Shown: positions 24,701 through 37,599 of the stretch, one piece after another
Layout: the number at the start of each line of letters is the position of its first letter
Position numbering within the stretch: position 1 is the stretch's first letter
From: Kryptolebias marmoratus
Taxonomy: Eukaryota; Chordata; Actinopteri; Cyprinodontiformes; Rivulidae
Assembly (NCBI RefSeq): GCF_001649575.2
Contig: NC_051449.1
Location: forward strand, 15,257,466 to 15,321,465
Direction of reading: 5' to 3'
DNA: 64,000 nt
Program-made: the position numbers and the translations under genes
The notes under the pieces: generated by a model
Told to the model about the DNA's origin: nothing
What the model saw: the letters and a program-made list of their open reading frames with translations, nothing else
Databases searched by the model: none

Positions 24701-27700
24701 TTGCTTCTTTTTTTTTTTTTGGGAAGCGAGGCTGCTATCAGCCAGAACAAGATCTCCATCTGTCGCTGTAATCACTCATTTTGTATGGCATTATTGGATC
24801 ACAAAGTAAGAGCTGTCACTGATTTGTGTATTATCAGACGACCATACAACACAAACAGAAGATTTGACAGAAAATGGTACTCATTTTCACTTGCATTACG
24901 AGCTCAGACTCAACCTTTTTCATGTTGCTGCAGCTGTCATACACACAAATATTAACCATTGTCTAATTAAACATTTAAAATCTACTTGATCTGCAGATTA
25001 TTTAGTCTTATTCCCTCGAACACAGATTGGTAAAGTTGTTGTTAAGTGCATACTGTGTGCCTCGAACTCTGCCACTTCCAGTTACTGTAAATATCTAATA
25101 CTTTTTCTTGTTGTTTTAAACTTGTAGAAAAGGAAGAATTACAATCTTAATCACAGCTCTTCCAAAAGGTATGATGCACTTGTGTAATCTAACAAATTTA
25201 ATTGCTTTCTCTTTTGATTCTTGAAGGTTTTTTTCCCCATCTGAAGAACATTCTCAGTTTTTCTACACCAGCATCTAAAAGTTGTGTTAGTATTTAAGCT
25301 GCCATGCTACTTGTCCACTATAAACCTTGTATTAATGACCAGGAAAAACAAAACAAAATATTGACTAAACTTTGGAAAAGAACCAATAAAATACACTGAC
25401 TCCTTTAAAGTGCAACTTTTATGGATAAATCATAATCTCACTGACAACGAACTACTAGAGATTACTATATTACATCTTTTAAATGTTTTTAAATAAAAGT
25501 TTACCACTTAGAAAGCTTAAATTTAGGAATGCACCAATATTAGCTTCGAGTATTGGTTTGATATTGTTGCGTGTACTAGTAGTCATAAAAGTGTTCTGAT
25601 ACCACTTGACTGCAAAGTGAAGTTGACCTCTCAGTTAAGTAGTCAGGTGGTAGAGAAGCACCGTCAGCCATGTGGAGGTAGTTTATTTTTATTTCTTTTG
25701 AGCTGACTGTCCTGAGCCTCACTCCCTAAGAGTTGGTGGCTGTAATGAATCCTGAAGTTCTTTGCCAACCATCCGTGTGGAGGTACTTCAGCATCAACGA
25801 TGGTGACAGAAACACAGATGACGGTAAATTATGCTCAGCAAAGCTGTCAAGGATATGGACAAAATCTAGCACTTTCAACACAAACAATTTACCAAAACAT
25901 CAAAAACAACACAGAGTTTGCTAACAGCGGCAGGAAATGGCGACAGTCTCACTGAGCAGGGAATGTACGGATGGGAGTGCGAGCTTCCCGACAATCTGAC
26001 CGTTCACCAACAGGCGCTTCTGTTAAAGACTAATGTTGTCCATGTTCTGTTTGAGGACCTAACACAAAAATAAGCTCCTCTGATTTGTGTAGTAGCATTT
26101 ATTAGTACTCTATATTGGCATGTACTCAAACCCAAGTACCCTGGAAATAATCCCCAGCATCCTAAGCTATATTAACATACAAAAAGTCGCCATCAAACAG
26201 ATTTAAAACCCCCAAAAAACTGCTTAAAACTGTTTTTTTGCAGCTATAACACAAGCAAATTAGCTGATAAAAACACGTTGATTTTTCACAGGGCTTTCAT
26301 AATTAACTTACACAAGTAACAAAAACACCAACCCTCTCTATTCAACCCAAAAAGGCTCTAATGAGGACAATTAAAAACGTTTCGTTCAGCGACCAGCGAC
26401 ATTCATCACGACTTCTCTTAAACCGAGCGGTTTTCTGTTTACTAAATAAGTGATGCAGCCAGGATGTGTGATGCTTCCAGAGAGCGCCAACCTCTTTGTG
26501 TCACAATCAATCCTGCTTCTGCTTCATTTAGCCGGAACAGGAAAGCTCGGACATTGCTGTAATTTTTTTTTTTTTTTAAATGACACAGTTTTACAGTAGA
26601 ATCCCTCGTAGTGGCACACTTTTTAATTTTTTTACTTTTTTTAATTCTCTAGAACAAAGTATTTGAATAGGACAATGTGGAGATGCAATGACTGCCAAGT
26701 CTGTTATTAACAGTACAACAGGCACTGTGAATTGTCCAGAGACAAAAAAACAAGACTTTGACACAACAGCAGGGCTAGTTTTAAATGCCTCCACAAGACT
26801 ACGAAGTTTTTACGTTCTCCCAAGGTTCACGCTTCACCTCAAACAACGGGGGTCAATCGGAAAGAAGGCGATGCACAAAGAAGTCAAACCACCAATACTG
26901 TTCAGGAAACTCTTCATCGCTGTGAAGCAACCTGAACATTTATTAATGAGTCCAAATTAATAACCAAATCAAACAAAAACAAAGCGTAGGAATCAAGCTG
27001 ACTTTTGAATGAGGTTTGTAGATAAATTTAGGAAACTATGGAGCTGAAATGTTTAAATATGTGGTTTAAAAACCTTAAGACAAATGTCCAAAACATACAT
27101 AAAGAACAGGACTTAATAGAAATCTCTCTTAACGAAAAAAATTTTCAAAATCAATTGATCTAAAATGAAGTTTTAATTCTATTAGTATCTTATTCTTATC
27201 AACTAAAAAGATCATATAGTCCTGAAGGCATTAAGTTGAAAAATCCCTTCAAAAATCCTTAAAATCAAGGTGATTCAAATTTTCTATCCAATCAATCCTG
27301 ACATTAATTGTTTGCATTCTTTAATAAACAAATCAGTGTTTGAAGCTACTCTTTATAGGCAGCTAAGCAGCAGAAATGTGGAAGGTTTATAGTGCCAAGA
27401 TGGTGGGAAAAGGATTTTCCTCTGAGTTCCTGTGTGTTGTCACTGCAAGCAAACTATGTCCCAAAATAAAACTTGAGATTCTGTATCAGGACTCTGACCT
27501 TGAAGTAGCAGCAGTTTCCCTTCAAAGCACAAACACGGGGAGTATGAAAATAGTTTAGCTCTGTCACGGCTAGCGAGAGAGAGTGAAAGCATTTGAAGCA
27601 CACAAACACAATTAACACGCCACAACTTTCACCTCACCTTGAAAATCACAAGTAATAACCAAGCCGTTTTTAAAAAGCCGTACTTGTAGCGGAGTTGACG

Positions 27701-28142
27701 AATGAACCGGCGCTCGCCAGCCAGCCTCGGAAATTCACACAGACTGTGCAGATCTGTCAAACCACAATTATCGAGGCCACCCGTTCAGCCAAGCCGAAAC
27801 CACAGAATATCTCCGCCAAGTTACAGCAAATGAATGGCCTCTCTGGCAGTCAGCAGCATCACAAAGTCATTCACTGTAGAGCATTAAATATGGCCCTTCA
27901 TTTAACAGAAACACTGCAAAAACACTCACACCCCAGTATTAAAAAGTTCTCCCACCTTCCTTCTATTTAGATGAGTTTTAAATACAGTAAATCACTGCAT
28001 CATAATTTAATTTGTATATTAACTACATGTATTTATACAGATATTAGCTTATTCTTAGTCATATGGTACAACACTGGGCCACAGTTTTATGCTTCATTGG
28101 GTAATAACCGATGAGTTTTTGCAGGCAGTGAAGACACATCAG

Positions 28143-28284
28143 TGACGTCAGCTGCCGCAGACTTTGACTGACACACCTTTCCTTATTCACGCTCCAATCA
28201 TTTGTCAAAACCAACATTAATTATAATGCTTGCTGTCAGAGGAATGTTGTGAACAGTTTCCAGCCTATTAAACTGTTGACGTCA
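28143..28284. promoter_or_regulatory. pair of perfect CRE palindromes (TGACGTCA) in chd7 intron 1
   Basis: TGACGTCA occurs at 28143-28150 and again at 28277-28284. The AT-rich DNA between them includes caacattaattataatgctt. TGACGTCA is the full CREB/ATF site. Two copies so close are unlikely by chance, but function is inferred only. Confidence 0.35.
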
Positions 28285-29227
28285 GATACCGAGAGCTTAC
28301 AGTACAGATTTTTTTTTTAAATATACATTTGGAGTGTCGTAACTCAATACTTCGCTGAAAAGCTCAAAATCGCTTGGTTTTTGCAGCGTTAAGCATGCGG
28401 TGAAGGAAGGAAGAAGGCAGAAAGATTAGCCAACAGCAACTCATTGCAGTCGTGTCTGTGCTGTCGACAGTTTGGCAGCTAAACTGTCTGTAGCCTCCAG
28501 GCTTTACTACAGGCTCTGCCATGTCAACAACACCATGTTTCCTCCGAGACACAGACAGACAAACAAAACCGAGCCAAAAGGAACTAACTGCAACCACAGC
28601 GTACGAGTCGTAACCAAACCAAGCACCTGAACAAGTGAGCGACCCCCCCCCCACCCCACCCTTTCCCCATGCCTTGCTCTGGACGACACGTGTGCACCCA
28701 CCCACCTCCCCATTACCACTAGGATCTAAGCCGCTATAATTTATACCTTTGTTCCCAAATGGAGGACAGCATGCGGGAGCTGGCTAGCTGTGTGTGTAAT
28801 TACGCTCAAGTGAGGGGATGCAGGGCCGTGCGTTTGGGGCTGGGATTTGAGGCCCGGAAGGAAGGAAGAGAGAAGAGGAGGGGTGTGTGTGTGTGGGGGG
28901 GGGGGAGGAGATCAAGAGAGCGAAAAAAGAAAGAAAGAAGCAGTGAAGCTAGAGAAAATCTGGTTATTTTACGCACGGCTGCTTTGTTAATGGACACAGA
29001 GAGTGTAGATTTGTGTGTGTGCGTGTGTGTTTGGGGGAGGGGGGCGGTCGGCGGGGGTGGGTCAGCAGGAAAGGGCTGTGTTTATCCAATCTGTTCCCTG
29101 CCTTTACCATGTGGTAGGAAAAACCACTGGCCGACTCTCAGTCTGATCCCAGAGGACACAGAGGCAGAGAGACGGACAGACAGAGAGAGAAGTAGGCCAC
29201 AGGGGGTGGCCAAGAAACCTGCTAGCA

Positions 29228-29229
<2 letters not shown>

Positions 29230-29260
<31 letters not shown>
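29230..29260. repeat. (GT)n microsatellite ending in CGCGC
   Basis: A perfect GT tract of 15 units running into CGCGC. It is an alternating purine-pyrimidine segment with Z-DNA potential in chd7 intron 1. Confidence 0.96.
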
Positions 29261-29265
<5 letters not shown>

Positions 29266-29886
29266 TTGCGCTCACTGAGCTTAAGAACCTGTTATGCAGT
29301 TTCTGAAACTGACTCTCCAGTCTCTGGAAATCGCTCCTTTAAGCAACTGTATTGAAGTGAGTGTTGAACTACCACTGAAACAAGAGACAGAACAAGACGG
29401 GGCATGAATTTTAGCTTCACCCGCTGAGATTATTTCTACATCTCTAAAGTGATAAAATAAAACTTTCGCAGATTGGCATCACTAAACATTGAAGCTCCAC
29501 GTGAAACATCTCCTTAAGTCCTGAGCAGGACATCAACCAGTGATCTTGACTGGGTTCAATGAAAGTTACGTAGCTCGTGCTTTACCATCAGTAGTATATT
29601 CCGAAAATAACATTTTAACTTATAGCAGGCAGATTATTTTGCAACCCAGGACACTCAAAGTTTCCCCCAAACCATTTCACCTCTACTAAAATTATGAGGA
29701 AGCTTTGGTTTAAACTTAAAGAAGAGAAATGCTCCTTAAAGATAAGTCTACTTTGGTAGCTGTTTTGATTTTAAAATAAAAAGGTATCTATAAATTCTCA
29801 GTTTTTTTGAGAATCAACTAGCCAGATAATGAAAAACATGTAATATTTGAACAACAAACAGGCTCAAATTACGCACCACCGTGAGT

Positions 29887-30110
29887 TGACATGTTCTACC
29901 TGTGAATGCGTGGTTTTTCCTCCGGGTTCTCCGGTTTCCTCCCACAGAACAAAAAGGTGCACATTTGGGTAACGCTCAATGGCAACTCTAAATCGTCACT
30001 AGGTGGGAGTGAGAGCGTGACTGGTTGTCTGTCTCCTTCGTCTCACCTGTCCAGGTGTCTCTCGCCCGATGACTGCCGGAGACGGACACCAGCTTCTTCG
30101 CGACACAAAG
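29887..30110 (+). repeat. teleost L2-type/SINE-like dispersed repeat, 3' part
   Basis: The plus strand shows ttcctccgggttctccggtt, tcctcccacag, ggcaactctaaatcgtc, acctgtccaggtgtctctcg and gatgactgccggagacgg. This is the same family as the copy at 20.6 kb, in opposite orientation, and it includes the extreme 3' portion. Confidence 0.7.
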
Positions 30111-31781
30111 ACAATGGCTGGCTGGTTGAAATCCTGACAGCTCCTTATAGGCAAAAAGGTCAAATCCTTTTAATCCAATAAAACAAATTCTTTGAATCGA
30201 AAAAGCTCAAGACAGCCTGATAAATCTTGAACAGATCTGTGCAGTGCTGGCTTCTTCTAAGCTTTCTACAGTTTGACACCAGTTCTCCACATCTTCTGGT
30301 GTAGACACAGAGAAGATTAAATTTCAGGTCACATGATGCCCCAACCCTCCAACAGCTGATGGAGATGCATATCTGGCTGGTTAGACTTGTGGTTGTACTA
30401 CGACTTCACCAGCCACCCACCTGCACGGGGTGGCTGATGTGTTCCCCTTTCCATTCAAAGCTAAACCCTCTCTTTCCACAGATAACGTAGGCCAAATACC
30501 TCGCAGAGTCGTACTGAATTCGTGTGAATATTCCAATGTTGGTGTCTGAATTGTGATCAGAAATTTCACGTGACCTAAATGAAGATCAGAGAACCAAAAA
30601 GTTGCAGGTGAGGGGGAAAAACTGCTGCGCGGGGATGAAAATGACTTCACACTGTGGTAGTAAGTTACAAGCTTCGGGGAAAACCCTGTGAGGTTTTTTT
30701 TCTTTTTAAACAAGGGTTCAAAGAAATACCTTTCAGAACTACAGGATTTATTACTAAAACGGGGTACAGATTTGTGATTAAGCACACGAAGACCAGCAGT
30801 TGGGAGCTGAGTATCACTTTTCAGAAAACGATAAAAAGCAGCTTTTGGAAACATTTCTGCGTAACAAACACACCTGAGGCAGAAATTTCCCACTTCTCTG
30901 TCTAGATCTTCAGCCTTACAGAAAACATGAATCGATACGAACTCCTGAGAAAATGACTCTGATGAAGAATTTCTCACAAAACTGAAAAGACTGAAGTATC
31001 CCTTAATGGTGGCACAAAAGAGAGGGCTCACAAACACTGAATATAGACCAAGCTCTAAAAAACACCCACTCCTGCCTTATCAATCGCTGCCACCGACGTG
31101 CCCTATTAGGCCAATGGGAGAGGGCTGATCGGCAGCGTGTCCCCAGAGATTGGTCAGTTCACCTCCTGGCCCCACCTGGCTGAATGCTGACAACCAATTA
31201 ACTTTCAGAGTCCTTGATATAAAGATGTGGGCTAACTTCTCCCCTGGGACACACACGCCCCTTTCAGTATGCTTTACAGGATCTATGGCGCCTTGACAGA
31301 AAGGACACCACAACAGTGCTTTTAAACCGTAGAAAGCACTAAAAACCAAAGAGAAAAATGTAGCGCCGATCACACTTTTTTTTTAAGCAACGGGGTTCAT
31401 CAGCGGCCGACGACGCAGAACTCCCACCTATTTCCAAGTGGAGAGTCTTTTGGTTTTGGCTTATTTGTTTCCCAGCGGCGGCTCGGCTCGCGGGGAGCGG
31501 GAGGGATGAAGAAGGAAAACAGGATGTGTTACACATCAACAGCAGCAGAGGTCAAAAACAGATTAAAATGCACGCACACATATGGGTCAGAGACGCACTT
31601 GACGGGCCGTCTCCTCCAGCACACAGAAAGCACATGCAGCCCACACACAAATACTTGAGCTGCATTTACGCCAGCCTCTCTTCCAGGCACAGCACTTGGT
31701 CCAGAAGGCCCTCGCTGCAGGAGGAGAGTGGGGGTGGAGGGAGGGGGGTGCAAGCGCAGAGGAAGAGACAGGTGAGATGAG

Positions 31782-31954
31782 NNNNNNNNNNNNNNNNNNN
31801 NNNNNNNNNNNNNNNNNNNNNNNNNNNNNNNNNNNNNNNNNNNNNNNNNNNNNNNNNNNNNNNNNNNNNNNNNNNNNNNNNNNNNNNNNNNNNNNNNNNN
31901 NNNNNNNNNNNNNNNNNNNNNNNNNNNNNNNNNNNNNNNNNNNNNNNNNNNNNN
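31782..31954. other. assembly gap (173 N)
   Basis: An N run in chd7 intron 1 flanked by purine-rich low-complexity sequence, a typical place for assembly failure. Reading frames through it are meaningless. Confidence 1.
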
Positions 31955-34466
31955 ACAAGCAGGCAAAGGTGGAGAGGAAAAAGATGGAAAGGGTGACAAT
32001 GAGGAGGAAGAAACAAAAAGGAGGGAGGCTCGGGCAGAGAGTGGGCGGAGGTGGAGCGTTAGATGGCAAAGATGAAAGAGGTGGAGGCAAAACGACGGCA
32101 ACACTTCTCATCTCTCCTAAAAGGGCTGCCATCCACGACAGATGATGCTGGGAGACAAAATGGCCACCCTAACAAACACCAGTACTCTGGCTGAGACACT
32201 CAACACCAACCTTTCAACGCGGAACTGTCCACTACACCGCACCACCTGGTGTTATCTGACCTACAGACAGTACAATCAGCTCAACGCTGGCCTTTAAGCA
32301 GCAAAATACGAACCGGCCACTTTGGAAATGAATTTCTCTCCCTGATGAGAGTAAGGGGATGTATTTGTAATTAGACAAAACAGATTAAGTCACTTTAGCG
32401 TGGAAAGGCTGGAAACAATCTTATAACGATTGTTCTGTGATAACAGAGTATAGTTTGTTAGAAAAGTTGTTCGATGCTCTTTTTCTACCACTTTTGTAGG
32501 TTTTGCACAGATCTTAAGCTGCTCTTTCAGTAAACTGTTGAAGGTGGCAGGCTCATAGAAAGCATTACCATGTCCCCCATCTCACAACTAAAGTCCTAAA
32601 TGCAGAGCCCTCGGCAGATGGCAGGTTTTTGCAGGATATACAGGCGACTTCCCAAAACGAAGAAGTCACCATCAATTCTTCTGCTGAACCTTTCTGGACC
32701 AAAGGAGAAAACTTCAACTTAAATAACCTTCGTCGTCATCATCCCCACGCCACATAATCACGCCTGGCAAGTAAAAAAAAAAACAAAAAAAACCACACAT
32801 GGACACTGCGTATAACACATTCAGCCAACTCGCTTCACTTCACACTTGGAGGGTGTAACGCTGCGTATTAAAGATAAGTGCTGACCACACAAAGGAACTG
32901 CTAGATTCCTCCCAAATAAATTTGTGTAACTCAGCTTTCACACCTACATGACCCAAGTCAGTGAGTGGGTATTAATGCATCGAGCCTGACAGAAAAAAAA
33001 CGACAAACAAAAACAAACAAACCTCGCTTTAGGACAGCGGGTGATGTCAGCGAAACAGAGTGTTGATAATGACGCTTGGAGACTTCTGAGAACAAACTCT
33101 CAGACGTTTAATATCAACAACAAACTTCTTTTCTCATTAATCCATGTACAAATTCAGCAACGTTTATTATGAAAGATCATGACAACTTAAATTTTCCTCA
33201 ATCAGTACCTCAATGTACCTTTTAGAACAACAAGCTGCCAAAAAACAAACAAACTAGGATATGAGGGAAAAAACAAATGGCTGCTAAACTGATGTTAGCA
33301 ATATTAGAAAGACACACACTCCTCTGCGAACCAAACCCACAAACATTTGTGAATAACAAAAAAATTAAAAGCTACATTAACTGTGAAGGTGTAAGATGAC
33401 AAAAAAATGAAAATAGTATCAGTGCTGCATGCTATTTTGTCGTCTCTGCATACCCTTCTAAAATCTGTCCACCTATACACTATATATTTATTTTTACTGT
33501 AACGTTTAGAGAGTTTTTGAGCCAATATAAAGGAGGGATTTGGTTAAATGTCAACAAAATGGCAGTTTGGGAGTTTAAAGATGTTAAACACCATGATTTT
33601 AAAAGTGAAAAAAAAGAGTTGCTTCTTCAAAGAAATATGACCCTTATGAACCCATTGCAAAACATTTTCTATTCTTCCAAAACTGAAGGGCACATCACCC
33701 AACAGCATAAACAAAAAATAAATAAATAATAACAAAAAAAGCAGATTGGTGGAAACATTTACATCAAACCCTGTGCAGCAAGGATGAGTATCAGTGCATG
33801 GATATTAGACTGGAAATTTAATTGCGTCCTTCTGTGAAATCTCAATTAACTATGGTATCTTAGCGCTGGATTTAATAAGACGTGAGTCGATTTGCTGCAG
33901 GTGATGTATCCTTGTAGACTTACCCCCTCAGTGCTGTGCATGCAGGGATTACCCCGCCTGTGGCACATCAGCCACCAAAATGAAGGGAATTTCTAAATGC
34001 AGAGAAATACCCCGCTTTCACGTTTTACCCTACGGACATCAAACAGCAAATCAAAACTGTAACGTGCGTTTCAAGCAGTTTTGGAAACATTCACATGCAG
34101 TAAAACCACTTAACATTTAGATTTTTTTTTTTAAGAGAATCTACTTTCTCAGAGCATTGTGCTTTAATGAGTGTTTTTATGCTTTCTGAGTAAAGTCCTG
34201 AACAAAGTGAAACAAGCAACTTCAGCTAAATAATCAGACGTTGCTAACCTGCTTTAAAAAAGTTCATATATAGTCACATAATGGACGAAAAAAAACCCAT
34301 AAGAATCAAACTGAGGAGGGCCTAAACTTTATTTGAAGTAGTCTAAAACAGCCTGTTCTTTAACAAACCAAGGCAGCTTTGTGGCTGAATGGAGGGAGGG
34401 GGGAAGAATGTCTTATAACCACAAGAAAAAAGAAAGAGGAGAGACAAAATAGTGCCTAACATCTGT

Positions 34467-34486
34467 TGTGTGTGTGTGTGTGTGTG
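34467..34486. repeat. (GT)n microsatellite
   Basis: A perfect GT tract upstream (in transcript sense downstream) of the chd7 CpG block. Confidence 0.93.
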
Positions 34487-35149
34487 GTCGGGGCCTCTTA
34501 TCTCTCCCTCTGTGGCCCGCTAAACATGACTAGCTGCCATCTTGGCTCACTCACACAAGGTGGTGTGGTGTGTGTGTGTGTGGGGGGGGGGCAGCTCCGG
34601 AAAAAAAAGAGCCGGAAAAATAAAACCTAAAGTGCCGAACCGAATACAGCTACGGAGAAATTGTATTACTCTCCCTTTTTACCGTGATTCTTCTGTTTTG
34701 TTTTTTTTGACGCCGTCGGGGAGTTGAGAGAAAGCCGCAGGGTGACCATTATGCAACTTGGCCGATCACAGGATGGAGAAAAGGTGGCAGGATAACGCAA
34801 CGAATACATGCGATAAAGTGCGCAGGAGACAAACGATTGAATAAAAGTTTGTCAGGGGTAAAGTGCATAAGCAACAGCAGGTGTTTTTTTTCTCTCTCTC
34901 TCTTTCTTTGGGGGGCGAGTAACAAGTGTAGCTGCGGTGATCGCCAAAGTTGCCGGACACAATAATAAACGAGCCGCAAAGCGGAAAAGACGGGATATTT
35001 ATCGTCACTTTTTAAAAGAAAAGGAAAGGAAAAAGTGGCGTGAACGACGTGTAAAGTTAATCTCCACGCCAAAGATAACCGCCCTAAGCTGGTTGGGAGC
35101 TAACCCTGGAGGGGAGGGGGGGCTAATAACTGGTCCGAACACAATAAGG

Positions 35150-36880
35150 ATGAGAGGTGGCTAACGAGGCTAGCTGAACTTCTGTGTCCTCGCGCTGGGC
35201 TAACCTCCAGCGGCTAGCACGGCTAATTAGCCTATCAGCGGCATTACGCACCGTCGTTCCGGACCAGGGAACCACTCGCTCGTCTCGGGTTTTTTTTTCC
35301 TTCTTCTTACTGTGAAACACTTTCCTTTCCGCCCCGTAGCCGCACACGGGGGAGCCGACAAACCGATTTAAAGTGCTTTTTTGGGTGAAATAAAGCGGCG
35401 CAGAAACACGTTAAAAACGGTTGTATGGAATGACCGCCTGGCCTCGCAGCCCCCCNNNNNNNNNNNNNNNNNNNNNNNNNNNNNNGCTCTGTCCCCTTTC
35501 CAATGGAAAAAAAAAACTACAACAAGCACTTCACTCTACCCAGTTTTCCATTCAAAAACACGCATTTAGACGAGTCTCTCCCCTCCACGGACAGGTTTTG
35601 AACTTTCACGCCGCGACTCGAGCGAGCAGCGCGGCGGTCACCGAGGCGTCGGAAGCGCCGTCCGCCGGGAATCTCCCTGAGAGCGGTCGCTCGTTCAGCG
35701 GGCTGGTGACTCACCTCTCCGCTCCGCGCCACCTCGTGTCTCCTGGAAGCCTCAACACAATCGGCTAACGGGGGGCTAGCGCTCGCACTTTAACACCCGA
35801 ATTAAGTCGCCGCTCCGCGTCGCGAAACCCCGCGAAGTCTTTGAGGGAGAAGTAGGGGGTGGAGGGGGGAAGAAGGGGAAAAGACTCGGAGAACCGAGAA
35901 GCCCTCCCTGCCGTTTTCGGGGGGGATATTTCTTCCCACTTTTCAACTCAAGTAATGGGACTGTTTGTGGTGCGTCTGTGCGTGGAAGCGCTGCAGCGGG
36001 TGGCGAAGCTAAACTTGCTATTGTTAGCATGTCGGCACGGCAGCTACACGGACCTAAACCGACTTTAAAGCTTAAACGAGAAAATAAAACATGATCTAAA
36101 TCACCCAGGAGTCCCGTACATTATATTTACTGACTGAAAGAAACTGCCCAGACAGGTTTTTTTTAAATAAAAAAGAAAAAGAAACCACACAACTCGCACC
36201 GGCGGATGAGTCCGATTGCGTTGAAAAGTAGGAAAAAACTTACTATTCGAAGAAAACATTTCATTCAAACCCGGCTTGTGCGAAGACACCGACTCATTTA
36301 AGCTTCAAATGAGGGGGGGGAGAAAAAAAAGAGGCATTTGTTAGCTTACCCAACAAGCTTGGTCACTTCGGGCTTTTTCTTTTTTATCAAATCAACTCCT
36401 CGTTAGAAGGGTACTATCTCCGCTGGCTGGCTTGGAAAAAAAAACATCCACCGTGGTCCTTTTTCAGTTCGAGATATAAATAAACAGAAGGGGAGGAAAG
36501 ACAGAAAGAAAGAAAAAAAAGTTCAAGTTTTTTGTTGTTTTTCGTGAAATATGTCTCCGGCGTATCTCCGCATCCGCGACCTCGCCGTCTAGTGCGCGTT
36601 TGCTCTTCTCTCCTTTGTGTTAATTTCACTCAAATCGAGTTTAATCCGATCGATCCCTCGGCTGGCCGCGCTCCCGAGTCCTCCCCTCCAGACACTCGCT
36701 CACCTTCCTCGGCCAGGGGGGGCGCGCTCCCGAGGACCTCTCATACAGATAAACAGGCGGCGTGCGCGGTCACTGACCCCGGCGTGCCCGCGCGCTCCGG
36801 GCTCCGGATTTCGAGAAAGGGGGAGGATGAGAAAATGGACTCAAAAGCCTCCTTAAACTGCAGGAAATCACTCTTTTTTA
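35150..36880 (-). promoter_or_regulatory. chd7: CpG-rich block, probable chd7 promoter and untranslated exon 1
   Basis: This is the only extended CpG-dense stretch between the chd7 start codon and rab2a. It has many CGCG/GCCG/CGGCG words (for example 35600-35730, 36590-36800) in an otherwise AT-rich region. On the minus strand a perfect donor GAG|GTGAGT sits at 35715/35714. Other reasonable donors are near 36345 (GG|GTAAGC) and 36704 (AAG|GTGAGC). The transcription start and exact exon cannot be set from sequence. A 30-base N run (35456-35485) interrupts the block. Divergent transcription to the right is possible. Confidence 0.5.
35456..35485. other. assembly gap (30 N) inside the CpG-rich block
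   Basis: A short N run following a C run, in the probable chd7 promoter/exon 1. The true gap length may differ. Confidence 1.
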
Positions 36881-37599
36881 AAATATTACGTTAAATTTAA
36901 CTCCTAATGAAAATGTGCGATAAAGGAATGGTAGTTCAGAAACTCACTGTTGGCTTTGGGACATGCTGAATTACCAATATTATGTTTAGTTCTGTAGGTT
37001 TTTTTGATGATTTGCTTTGCTTATTTTTTATTGAATATCCTACATATATACACATATATATAGACATACATGATAGAAGCATTATTGCTCATGTGTATTT
37101 AAATTTGGAGGAGCACGTAAAGAGAGAGAGGCTATTAGTTCCATGGCTTAATAGATGCAAAACATCATAGGCGATTAAATAAAATGCCAAAAAAGAAAGC
37201 TGCACTCTTACCCCGCTGGCTGAAGCACAACTGCTACCACCCTGTTAAAATGAAGCTTTGGATTTTTATCACTTTGGATCCATCTAAAGTGATGAAATGA
37301 TGGTGCATATTGCAGGAATATGAGGGACCTGCAGTAATGCGGATGTCCCTGACACAATCTGTAATTTGCTTATCATGACAATCTGGCCTTAGGAAACACA
37401 CACACACCTTCTCTCCCACACGTAGATGCTGCGTGTGTCCCAACTCTCAGATCTCTTTGTGTACTTGTTGACTTCCTCCTTTCTGCAAAGTACAACACAT
37501 TTCATAAGGACTTCCTAATGTGGTTTCATAATTTTGGACATTAGATAAAGTACAGAGAACATTTAGTTAAAACATGAGTTCAACCCAAAAAAAAGAGTA

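Larger units (their letters stand above)
17311..35714 (-). other. chd7 intron 1 (large, noncoding)
   Basis: About 18.4 kb lie between the acceptor at 17311 and the best candidate donor at 35714. Inside are an L2-type repeat pair (20619-20898, 29887-30110), a MITE-like element (21453-21717), a CG-richer island (22702-23017), two perfect CRE palindromes near 28.2 kb, GT-repeat and G-rich tracts (28880-29262), an unexplained ORF (30381-31037) and a 173-base gap (31782-31954). First introns of developmental regulators often hold enhancers, but none can be proven here. Confidence 0.5.

Noticed and set aside
28759..29355. 198-codon plus-strand ORF
   Set aside because: It is built largely from GT repeats (Cys-Val runs), G runs and purine tracts. 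Its openness follows from low complexity and no domain is visible.
31688..31775. Possible plus-strand exon (ttccag ... acag|gtgag) left of the gap
   Set aside because: The splice-like signals are in purine-rich low-complexity DNA on the strand opposite to chd7, and the peptide matches nothing.
31529..32145. Several long ORFs on both strands
   Set aside because: They are open only because the 173-N gap contains no stop codons.
36474..36481. TATAAATA word in the CpG block
   Set aside because: It lies on the plus strand in an A-rich stretch and is not positioned for the minus-strand chd7 transcript. CpG-type promoters are usually TATA-less.
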